Assembly (NCBI RefSeq): GCF_013114545.1
Contig: NZ_VTXI01000004.1
Coordinates: 124,001 to 188,000, forward strand
Source: Vibrio sp. RE86
Lineage (GTDB): Bacteria; Pseudomonadota; Gammaproteobacteria; Enterobacterales; Vibrionaceae
Length of the DNA: 64,000 nt
Direction: 5' to 3'
The position numbers were made by a program, and so were the translations under genes. The notes under the pieces are model-generated. The model made no database searches and was not told the DNA's origin. It worked only from the letters and a program-made list of their open reading frames with translations. Shown here in pieces: positions 57,394 to 64,000 of this stretch (position 1 is the stretch's first letter; the number at the start of each line of letters is the position of its first letter).

Positions 57394-58593
57394 TTAAAGG
57401 CTAAGAATCACACCCGCGATTGAAGCGCTCATTAAGTTAGCCATAACACCCGCAGCAATTGCTCTGAAGCCGAACTTAGAAATAAACGGACGCTTTTCAG
57501 GAACAACACTGCCTAAACCGCCAATCAGCATTGCCATGGTTGAGATGTTAGCAAAACCACATAGAGCGAAAGTCACGATCGCTTGAGAGTGTTCACTGAG
57601 CTGAGCTTTAACGTCCATCAACTGGATGAAGGCAACAAACTCATTTACTACCACTTTATTACCAATCAACGAGCCCGCAGTGACCGCTTCAGACCAAGGG
57701 ATGCCCAATAGCCACGCAACAGGGGCAAACAAGTAACCTAGAATCAGTTCAAAGCTTAATGTCATACCGAACTGATCACCAATCCAGCCTAACATGCCGT
57801 TTAGCATTGCGATCACACTAATGAATGCCAATAACGTTGCGCCTACCGCAACCGCGATACGCAAACCCGACATAGCGCCATCAGCCATCGCTTCGACTAC
57901 GTTGGTTGCTTTCGGCATTTCGACATTGTCGAGTTCAGTTTCTGCATTGATAGTCTGAGTTTCTGGCACCATGATTTTAGCCATCAACAAACCTGCAGGA
58001 GCAGACATGAAAGCGGCAGCAATGAGGTAGTTTAGGTCAACACCCAAAGAAGCATAGCCGACTAGGGTGCCACCAGCGACAGAAGCCAAACCGCCCGTCA
58101 TAACAGCAAAGAACTGTGAGTCAGTCATCTGCTTTAGGTAAGGCTTAACCACTAATGGCGCTTCGATCATGCCAACGAAGATGTTTGCCGTTGCCGACAG
58201 TGACTCTGCGCGGCCAATCCCCAACAATTTCTGCAAACCACCACCGATGACGTTAATCACCTTTGGCATTAAACCAATATGGTACAAGCCAGAAATCAAT
58301 GCAGAGAAGAAGATGATGATGCCAAGCACGTTGATGGCAAACGTAAATCCACCGGTTGCTAAGCCACCAAATAGGAAGGCAATCCCCTCTTGACCATAGT
58401 TGATCAGGTTAGATACCGCGCCAGTGACACTGTTAAGTGCTTCTTTACCCGCAGGCACGTAGAGCACTAGCAGTGCAAATGTGATTTGCAAAACAAACGC
58501 CAGTGAAACAGTTTTGAAGTTAATGCTTTTTCGGTTGGTCGACAGTAACCACGCCACAAATAAGATGGCAATAATGCCAAGAATAGAGTTCAT
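57394..58593 (-). CDS. nupC: Concentrative nucleoside transporter, NupC family
   Basis: A cation-coupled nucleoside uptake permease of the CNT family with 399 residues and about ten membrane segments. The start MNSILGIIAILFVAWLLS at 58593 is chosen because the family begins there; the frame is open for 36 more codons of non-hydrophobic sequence. Diagnostic phrases are GQEGIAFLFGG, FVGMIEAPLVVKPYL, GGLASVAGGTLVGYAS, GNKVVVNEFVAFIQL and ALCGFANISTMAMLIGGLG. A CRP-like site lies upstream, fitting known CRP/CytR control of nucleoside uptake. Confidence 0.95.
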   Translation of the reverse strand: MNSILGIIAILFVAWLLSTNRKSINFKTVSLAFVLQITFALLVLYVPAGKEALNSVTGAVSNLINYGQEGIAFLFGGLATGGFTFAINVLGIIIFFSALISGLYHIGLMPKVINVIGGGLQKLLGIGRAESLSATANIFVGMIEAPLVVKPYLKQMTDSQFFAVMTGGLASVAGGTLVGYASLGVDLNYLIAAAFMSAPAGLLMAKIMVPETQTINAETELDNVEMPKATNVVEAMADGAMSGLRIAVAVGATLLAFISVIAMLNGMLGWIGDQFGMTLSFELILGYLFAPVAWLLGIPWSEAVTAGSLIGNKVVVNEFVAFIQLMDVKAQLSEHSQAIVTFALCGFANISTMAMLIGGLGSVVPEKRPFISKFGFRAIAAGVMANLMSASIAGVILSL

Positions 58594-58648
58594 AAAATGA
58601 ATCCGACAAAAAGGGGAAACAGGAGTGGCGCCGGAGTGTATAGTGTCA

Positions 58649-58670
58649 AAAGTGAGATGCAAATCACATT
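58649..58670 (-). promoter_or_regulatory. CRP-like site upstream of nupC
   Basis: On the minus strand AATGTGATTTGCATCTCACTTT matches the CRP consensus TGTGA-N6-TCACA with one mismatch in the second half. It is centred 66 bp before the start codon. The exact -10 is not clear, so activation class cannot be told. Confidence 0.65.
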
Positions 58671-58822
58671 TGTTAACAGGATGAATTAAACTGCTGAGCA
58701 AAGATTAATCATCAACTTAATCCTTTGATTTAATTGAATTTAAACGTTTGCCTCTGATTATTATTTCCTTTTGGAAAAGATGTTTATAAAGTCAGAAAAA
58801 ATATATCTTGCCTTTACCAATA

Positions 58823-59764
58823 TTACGGGCGCTGTATGTAGGGAGCGAGCTTCTTATCCCAATGACAAGGATTACCAATCTTTTGCTTAATAAAATCGAT
58901 CACCGCGAGCGTTTTCTTAGGCAAGTAACGACGACTTGGATAAACCGCATAAAAAGGCATGCTTTGAGAAGCTTTCCAGTCAGGAAATAGCTGAATCAAT
59001 TCGCCATTCTTAAACTCATCTCTTATAAGATACGTCGCCAAATAAGCAATCCCCCAGCCTGCTACTGCTGCATCTCGCACCGCTTCCGCTAAATCGACCG
59101 AGTAATTACCTGACACTTTGACGTTAACCTCCCCCTCTTGATTAGAAAAGGCCCATCGGATGTAATCCCTCTCCCAACTTCGATAAATAAGGCAGTTATG
59201 ATCGGAAAGGTCATTGGGGTGTAGCGGCGTTGTATTCTTAACTAAGTAATCTGCTGAGGCGGCTACCACAAACTGAGAGTCTGCTAGTCGCTGAGCAACA
59301 TAGCCTTCTGGTAGATGCTCATTATTGGTGATCCACAAATCTAGCCCTTCTTCCAACATATCGACACGATAATCGAACAAGTGGACTTCGACTTGTAAGT
59401 TTGGGTATTGCTGGCGCAGTTCATTGATCGCTGGGATGATATGCAGCGTACCAAAAGATTGCGACAAGCCAAGTTTCACCAAACCCGCCACTTCGTCACG
59501 CTGACACTCTATTTCTCTGCTTGCCTCCCCTACAACATCAACTAACCGTGCGCAATGTTCATAGAAATGCTGACCAGCTTCAGTTGGGGTAAAACTGCGC
59601 GTGGTACGTTGGACTAATTTTACCCCTAACGAGTCCTCTAATTGCGCCAGTTGTTTACTCACATACGACACAGACACCCCCAAGCTTTTCGCCGCTTGGG
59701 TAAAGTTTTGATGTTTTAGAAGGGCAGAAAAGACCACCATTTGTGACGCACGTTCTTGCAGCAA
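58823..59764 (-). CDS. LysR-family transcriptional regulator
   Basis: 313 residues. N-terminal winged helix (FTQAAKSLGVSVSYVSKQLAQLEDSLGVKLVQRTTRS, about 19-56) and a LysR substrate domain. The wording matches the group of AaeR/DsdC-like single regulators with LTEAG|FTPTEAG. There is no divergent target gene: the flanking nupC and mltB are both on the same strand, so the regulon cannot be read from context. A terminator of mltB lies upstream. Confidence 0.9.
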   Translation of the reverse strand: MLQERASQMVVFSALLKHQNFTQAAKSLGVSVSYVSKQLAQLEDSLGVKLVQRTTRSFTPTEAGQHFYEHCARLVDVVGEASREIECQRDEVAGLVKLGLSQSFGTLHIIPAINELRQQYPNLQVEVHLFDYRVDMLEEGLDLWITNNEHLPEGYVAQRLADSQFVVAASADYLVKNTTPLHPNDLSDHNCLIYRSWERDYIRWAFSNQEGEVNVKVSGNYSVDLAEAVRDAAVAGWGIAYLATYLIRDEFKNGELIQLFPDWKASQSMPFYAVYPSRRYLPKKTLAVIDFIKQKIGNPCHWDKKLAPYIQRP

Positions 59765-59779
59765 AATAAACTCCGAAAA

Positions 59780-59808
59780 AGAAAAAAGAGCTCCATTGAG
59801 CTCTTTTC
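59780..59808 (-). terminator. Intrinsic terminator of the lytic transglycosylase gene
   Basis: AAAAGAGCTC and GAGCTCTTTT around CATT, with TTTTTTC on the minus strand. Confidence 0.9.
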
Positions 59809-59827
59809 ATTGTCTGTATTGAATCTT

Positions 59828-60793
59828 CTACAAGGTGATTCTATCGGCAAGGTGACTTACCGCGAGTGCAAAGTAGTAAGAGCGGTTCCACTTCATCAAT
59901 ACATTGTAGTTGTTGTAAACCAGATAGACTCGTCCGTTCGCGTTGTCTGGTGCTGTTAACCAAGCATCGACATCGACTTGTGGCAGTGCACTTCCGTCGA
60001 AACGGGTAATACCCAATTGGTTCCACTCGGCTAGCTTTTTCTCTTTGCCCTCGATGCGCCCCTCAAGAGCCATATCGAAGCCAGCTGGCAATTTAACTTG
60101 GCGACCCCAAGTATAAGTGTCGTTCCAGCCAAACTCACTTAGGTAGTTTGCCGCCGACGCAAAGACATCAGCTTCTGTGTTCCAAATGTCTTTCTTACCA
60201 TCACCGTTGCCATCTGCAGCATACGCAAGGAACGAGCTTGGCATAAATTGACACTGCCCCATCGCGCCTGCCCAAGAGCCTTTAAAGTCTTCAAACTCTA
60301 TATGCCCCTCATCGAGGATCTGAAGCGCGGCCATGGTCTCGCTGCGGAAAAAGGCTTCACGACGTCCATCATAGGCAAGAGTAGAAAGAGCATCGATTAC
60401 GCGGTAATTCCCTGTAAAACGACCAAAATTACTCTCCACACCCCAAAGCGCGACAATAAAGCGCGGTTGAACCCCATACTTTTCACCAATACGGCTTAGT
60501 TCGTCGTAGTGTTTTTGGTAGAGTTCTTTCGCTTGCTTTACTTTCCAATCAGGCACTGCACGCGGGATGTACTCATCCAACGTCAATCTTTTTTCTGGCT
60601 GGTTGTTGTCAGCTTTCACCGCGCGCGGTTTGTGAGTGACATCGGTAAAAGCTTGTTCAATAACCTGTTCTGAGATCCCTTGATCACGGGCCTCTTGTTT
60701 TAGGCCTTTAACATACTCATCAAAGCTTGCTTCATTCGCATACACAGATGAGGTTAAAGCGAGACCTAGAGCGACTGACAATAATTTTTTCAA
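59828..60793 (-). CDS. Lytic murein transglycosylase (MltB/Slt35 family)
   Basis: Cleaves the glycan strands of peptidoglycan with formation of 1,6-anhydro ends. The signal peptide (MKKLLSVALGLALTSSVYA|NEASF) has no lipobox Cys, so unlike E. coli MltB this form is soluble in the periplasm. The catalytic Glu is in VALWGVESNFGRFTGNY (about residue 137). GAMGQCQFMPSSFLAYAADGNGDGKKDIW and the C-terminal NGRVYLVYNNYNVLMKWNRS are diagnostic. It has 321 residues and is 54 bp downstream of the ycgL-like gene. Confidence 0.94.
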   Translation of the reverse strand: MKKLLSVALGLALTSSVYANEASFDEYVKGLKQEARDQGISEQVIEQAFTDVTHKPRAVKADNNQPEKRLTLDEYIPRAVPDWKVKQAKELYQKHYDELSRIGEKYGVQPRFIVALWGVESNFGRFTGNYRVIDALSTLAYDGRREAFFRSETMAALQILDEGHIEFEDFKGSWAGAMGQCQFMPSSFLAYAADGNGDGKKDIWNTEADVFASAANYLSEFGWNDTYTWGRQVKLPAGFDMALEGRIEGKEKKLAEWNQLGITRFDGSALPQVDVDAWLTAPDNANGRVYLVYNNYNVLMKWNRSYYFALAVSHLADRITL

Positions 60794-60847
60794 CTTGCCC
60801 TCCTTGAGCAGTCAAATACAACAATCCGTTTTCTGTTCTTGAGGCGA

Positions 60848-61144
60848 TTAACCTTCGTTATCTTGGGATTGTTGACGAGCTTTTTTCTGCTCTTTGTATT
60901 CATCTAATAGGTTTTTTGGCGGTGGTGGCAACTGGAGGAAGAAACCTTCATCCTGCATAGATTGCTTCACTTTCTCAACGTCAACTTGAGCCAATGTGCG
61001 CCCATCTAATTTGACCACCATAACCATGGTAGGTTTGCCAAACATCTGCATTAATGTGTCAGGAACTTGTGAAAAATCATCCTTTTTTGGGATGTAGAGG
61101 TAAGCGCCTTCTTTTTTAGAACTTTTGTAAATTGCACAAAGCAT
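60848..61144 (-). CDS. ycgL: YcgL domain protein
   Basis: 98 residues. [28 protein letters not shown] and [12 protein letters not shown] match the YcgL/UPF0745 family, usually encoded beside minCDE and divergent from minC as here. A small alpha/beta fold of unknown biochemical function. It is probably cotranscribed with the transglycosylase gene downstream (54-bp gap, no terminator). Confidence 0.92.
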   Translation of the reverse strand: MLCAIYKSSKKEGAYLYIPKKDDFSQVPDTLMQMFGKPTMVMVVKLDGRTLAQVDVEKVKQSMQDEGFFLQLPPPPKNLLDEYKEQKKARQQSQDNEG

Positions 61145-61305
61145 TGGAAACCTTTGTCCGTAAATAGTCAGAGAACGTTACTGTTTGGCTAAATTTGAGA
61201 GCAAAACAGTCAATTGAGCACAAGATAGCTTGCTGTGCCTATTATTGGAATATAACATGATACCCCTAGTCTCAGGCAACGCCCTTAAGAGGTTGTAAGT
61301 AAAAG

Positions 61306-61968
61306 ATGTCACAGACCCCAGACCTAAAAGGCAGTAGCTTTACTTTGTCAGTTTTACACCTTTCTGACAACGATGTTGATAAAACAATTCACTTCCTACA
61401 AGAAAAGGTTACTCAGGCTCCAGCATTTTTTGCTCATGCCCCTGTTGTCATAAATATATCTAAAGTCGATGGTGATATTGACTTCATGAGACTAAAGGAC
61501 GGTATCTCTGTTGCGGGAATGATTCCCGTTGGTGTGACCGGCTGCAAAGACAAACGCACAGAAAACTTAGCCTCAGAAGCCGAGTTTGCGATTATGTCGG
61601 CAAGTAAGTCACCGACTCAAGCTCCAGCAAAAATGCTGCCCACAAAAATTATTCGAACGCCAGTACGTTCTGGTCAACAAATCTATGCGAAAGACAGCGA
61701 CCTTATCGTGTTAAGCCACGTAAGCGAAGGCGCAGAAGTAATTGCAGATGGCTCTATCCATGTTCATGGAACACTGCGAGGCCGCGCTATTGCAGGCGCC
61801 AGCGGTAATACAGGTGCAGTAATCATCTGTAATAAATTACACGCAGAGCTAATGTCTATCGCTGGTCACTATTGGCTGACTGAACAATTTGCTGAAGAGT
61901 ACTGGCAACAAAAAGTCATGTTCAGCTTGAACGATGACTCTTTAAAATTTGAGTTGCTATCAATTTAA
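61306..61968 (+). CDS. minC: Septum site-determining protein MinC
   Basis: The FtsZ-polymer antagonist of the Min system. The N-terminal domain (about 1-105) acts on FtsZ. The C-terminal beta-helix (about 115-220) has [45 protein letters not shown], which binds MinD. It has 220 residues. It lies 19 bp upstream of minD in the operon minCDE. The ribosome binding site (AAGAGG) is rather distant from the ATG. Confidence 0.97.
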   Translation: MSQTPDLKGSSFTLSVLHLSDNDVDKTIHFLQEKVTQAPAFFAHAPVVINISKVDGDIDFMRLKDGISVAGMIPVGVTGCKDKRTENLASEAEFAIMSASKSPTQAPAKMLPTKIIRTPVRSGQQIYAKDSDLIVLSHVSEGAEVIADGSIHVHGTLRGRAIAGASGNTGAVIICNKLHAELMSIAGHYWLTEQFAEEYWQQKVMFSLNDDSLKFELLSI

Positions 61969-61987
61969 AACAATTAAGGAACACATA

Positions 61988-62800
61988 ATGGCACGCGTTA
62001 TTGTTGTTACGTCAGGTAAAGGCGGTGTTGGTAAAACCACGTCTAGCGCAGCAATCGCCTCAGGTCTTGCACTGAAAGGCAAAAAAACCGCTGTAATCGA
62101 CTTCGATATCGGTCTGCGTAACTTAGATCTAATCATGGGCTGCGAACGCCGCGTCGTTTACGATTTTGTCAACGTTATCAATGGTGAAGCAACACTGAAC
62201 CAAGCGATGATTAAAGATAAGCGCACCGAGAATCTTTTCATTCTTCCAGCCTCTCAAACGCGTGACAAAGATGCTCTTACAAAAGAGGGCGTTCGCCGAG
62301 TATTAGATGAACTCGACGAGATGGGCTTTGATTTCGTTATCTGTGACTCACCTGCGGGTATCGAGCAGGGTGCGCTAATGGCGCTATACTTTGCAGATGA
62401 AGCGATTGTAACAACTAACCCAGAAGTCTCTTCTGTTCGCGACTCTGACCGAATTCTAGGTATCTTAGATTCTAAGTCTCGCCGTGCCGAAGAAGGTTTA
62501 GAGCCAGTTAAGCAGCACCTGCTTTTGACTCGTTACAACCCAGCGCGTGTAACACAAGGTGAAATGCTGAGCGTAGAAGATGTTGAAGAGATTCTGCACA
62601 TTTCTCTACTGGGCGTGATTCCAGAGAGCCAGGCGGTACTAAACGCTTCTAACAAAGGTGTACCTGTGATTTTTGATGATCAATCAGACGCAGGTATGGC
62701 TTACGATGACACAGTTGAGCGCCTGCTTGGCCAGCAAGTGGACTTCCGCTTCCTGACTGAACAGAAGAAAGGAATCTTTAAACGACTATTCGGAGGCTAG
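61988..62800 (+). CDS. minD: Septum site-determining protein MinD
   Basis: A membrane-cycling ATPase that recruits MinC and is released by MinE. The start MARVIVVTSGKGGVGKTT at 61988 gives 270 residues; an in-frame ATG at 61949 inside minC is not the start. The deviant Walker A GKGGVGKTT is at 10-18. Other marks are DFDIGLRNLDL, DSPAGIEQGA and the C-terminal amphipathic membrane helix KKGIFKRLFGG. minE starts 6 bp after. Confidence 0.98.
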   Translation: MARVIVVTSGKGGVGKTTSSAAIASGLALKGKKTAVIDFDIGLRNLDLIMGCERRVVYDFVNVINGEATLNQAMIKDKRTENLFILPASQTRDKDALTKEGVRRVLDELDEMGFDFVICDSPAGIEQGALMALYFADEAIVTTNPEVSSVRDSDRILGILDSKSRRAEEGLEPVKQHLLLTRYNPARVTQGEMLSVEDVEEILHISLLGVIPESQAVLNASNKGVPVIFDDQSDAGMAYDDTVERLLGQQVDFRFLTEQKKGIFKRLFGG

Positions 62801-62806
62801 ATCGGC

Positions 62807-63070
62807 ATGTCACTACTTGAGTTTTTCCGCCCACAGAAGAAAACATCCGCGAACTTAGCCAAAGAGCGTTTACAGATCATCGTCGCAGAGCGTCGTAGCC
62901 ACAATGACCCTGCGCCCTCTTACTTGCCACAACTTAAAGAAGATATTCTTAAAGTAATCGGTAAGTATGTGGCCGTTGATCCTTCTATGGTTGATTTGTC
63001 TTTCGAGCACAAAGATGATGATATTTCAGTGCTGGAACTTAACGTTAAGCTTCCTGAAGACGAGAAATAA
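62807..63070 (+). CDS. minE: Cell division topological specificity factor MinE
   Basis: Drives the pole-to-pole oscillation by stimulating the MinD ATPase. The 87 residues contain the N-terminal membrane-targeting [10 protein letters not shown], the MinD-contacting helix [17 protein letters not shown] and the dimerisation part DVSVLELNV-like ([12 protein letters not shown]). The GGAGG within the end of minD serves as ribosome binding site. Confidence 0.98.
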   Translation: MSLLEFFRPQKKTSANLAKERLQIIVAERRSHNDPAPSYLPQLKEDILKVIGKYVAVDPSMVDLSFEHKDDDISVLELNVKLPEDEK

Positions 63071-63091
63071 ACAGCTACGAGCTAAATGATT

Positions 63092-63123
63092 AAAGGTTGA
63101 TGTGAAGGCATCAACCTTTTTTT
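63092..63123 (+). terminator. Intrinsic terminator of minCDE
   Basis: AGGTTGATG and CATCAACCT around TGAAGG are followed by TTTTTTT. The stem core is the same as in the folD terminator. Confidence 0.92.
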
Positions 63124-63128
63124 GTGCC

Positions 63129-63233
63129 CGTTATCCTCAAGGGTGAGGATTGAACGAGTTGGGGAGCTCTTAACGTTCATCGTCAATCCAAAGAGATTCC
63201 CTACTCACTCCTTCGGCGCTCTGCGGAAAGACA
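63129..63233. repeat. 105-bp palindromic intergenic repeat, copy 2
   Basis: The same design and length as copy 1 (57267-57371), with shared blocks TCCTCAAG-GTGAGG, TTGGG(G)A-CTCT, AGAGATTCC-TACTCACTC and GAAAGACA-like ends. It is more degenerate at the right end. It too begins a few bases after a GGTTGATG terminator. Confidence 0.75.
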
Positions 63234-63244
63234 AAGTTCTGATC

Positions 63245-63278
63245 AAAAAAAAGCCCCAGTCTTTCGACTGGGGCTTTA
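63245..63278 (-). terminator. Intrinsic terminator of adhE
   Basis: AAAGCCCCAGTC and GACTGGGGCTTT around TTTC, with eight T on the minus strand. Confidence 0.93.
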
Positions 63279-63337
63279 TCTTTTCCCGATGTGTAGATTT
63301 AAGTGCTAGCGAAAATCTACCTCAAACTGACGCTTAC

Positions 63338-64000
63338 TTATGCTTCAGCTTTTGCTTTCTTAGCTTTAGGCGCTGCTTTTGCTGCTTCTTGGTCTGCTTT
63401 CTTCTTGATAACTGTAGTACCTTCGAAAGTTTCACCTTCAACAAATGCTTTACCGTAGTAAGACGCTAGTAGAACTTCTTTTAGCTCAGTGATTAGAGGG
63501 TAACGTGGGTTAGCACCTGTACACTGGTCATCGAACGCTTCTACTGCTAGCTCTTCTAGCTTAGCGATGAAGTCTGCTTCAGATACACCTGCCGCTTGGA
63601 TAGACGTTGGGATATCTAGGTTCAGTTTCAGCTCTTCTAACCATGCTAGTAGACGTTCAATCTTCTGAGCAGTACGGTCACCTTCTTGGCTTAGGCCTAG
63701 GTGGTCAGCTACTTCAGCGTAACGACGACGTGCTTGTGGACGGTCGTACTGAGAGAACGCAGTTTGCTTAGTTGGGTTGTCGTTCGCGTTGTAACGTACA
63801 ACGTTAGAGATTAGTAGTGCGTTTGCCAGACCGTGTGGTAGGTGGAACTCAGCACCAATCTTGTGCGCCATTGAGTGACAAACACCTAGGAATGCGTTCG
63901 CGAATGCCACACCAGCGATAGTTGCTGCGTTGTGTACTTTCTCACGAGCGATTGGGTCGTTTGCACCGTTCGCGTAGCTTGATGGTAGGTACTCTTTCAG
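63338..64000 (-). CDS. adhE: Aldehyde-alcohol dehydrogenase AdhE, C-terminal part (cut by window edge)
   Basis: The frame stays open to the last base, giving 220 residues of the iron-dependent alcohol dehydrogenase domain. LKEYLPSSYANGANDPIAREKVHNAATIAG continues into FANAFLGVCHSMAHKIGAEFHLPHGLANA, which holds the metal-binding histidines. TGANPRYPLITELKEVLL and the K/A-rich tail (KKADQEAAKAAPKAKKAKAEA) are AdhE-like. The N-terminal aldehyde dehydrogenase half lies outside. It functions in ethanol fermentation from acetyl-CoA. Confidence 0.95.
   Translation of the reverse strand: MKEYLPSSYANGANDPIAREKVHNAATIAGVAFANAFLGVCHSMAHKIGAEFHLPHGLANALLISNVVRYNANDNPTKQTAFSQYDRPQARRRYAEVADHLGLSQEGDRTAQKIERLLAWLEELKLNLDIPTSIQAAGVSEADFIAKLEELAVEAFDDQCTGANPRYPLITELKEVLLASYYGKAFVEGETFEGTTVIKKKADQEAAKAAPKAKKAKAEA

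Overview
The window is a stretch of chromosome from a Vibrio-like gammaproteobacterium. The evidence is the content and order of the housekeeping blocks: tig-clpP-clpX-lon-hupB-ppiD-comEA, cmk-rpsA-ihfB-lapA-lapB-pyrF, minCDE next to ycgL, and serS-rarA-lolA. It also carries dctPQM with dctBD, and a CysB, MiaE and SppA of the Vibrio type. I cannot name the species. Coding density is high. I see no prophage, insertion sequence, integron or CRISPR array, and no clearly broken gene. The only gene cut by the window is adhE at the right edge.

Layout. 0-7 kb: sppA and ansA (+), then serS, rarA, lolA and a YecA/SEC-C protein (-). 7-16 kb: a type IV pilin-like gene and dusC (+), a membrane diguanylate cyclase, an ABC transporter with a PF04392-type binding protein, a methyltransferase and cysB (-). 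16-20.3 kb: a membrane-anchored coiled-coil protein and miaE (+), then two tandem paralogues (-) that look like very divergent RelA/SpoT synthetase-fold proteins. These are the most unusual genes in the window. 20.4-34.7 kb: a long minus-strand housekeeping region for pyrimidine synthesis, LPS assembly control, ribosomal protein S1, the IHF and HU subunits, periplasmic folding and the Lon/ClpXP/trigger factor protein-quality cluster. 35-42 kb: C4-dicarboxylate sensing (DctB/DctD, +) facing the DctPQM TRAP transporter (-), which has a sigma-54 promoter matching the DctD activator. 42.4-49 kb: a four-gene sugar ABC transporter followed by a two-component pair in the arrangement of the Pseudomonas glucose system GtsABCD/GltR-GtrS. 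49-56 kb: selO, a 33-codon small membrane ORF, a NIT-domain chemoreceptor, a DUF2913-like protein and a choice-of-anchor-I-like lipoprotein. 56-64 kb: tRNA-Arg(UCU), folD behind a PurR-like box, nupC behind a CRP-like site, a LysR regulator, a lytic transglycosylase, ycgL, minCDE and the 3' part of adhE.

Regulatory DNA is readable in many gaps: about two dozen intrinsic terminators, a sigma-54 and a sigma-32 promoter, a tRNA promoter, an S1-type rpsA leader and a roughly 215-nt structured tig leader. In two places (dusC, methyltransferase) the Shine-Dalgarno lies inside the 3' arm of a hairpin touching the start codon. In a third (the diguanylate cyclase) a terminator sits only about 20 nt before the start. 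Two copies of a 105-bp palindromic intergenic repeat occur, each just after a terminator built on the same GGTTGATG stem.

All assignments come from reading the sequence and from knowledge of the families. No database search was run.
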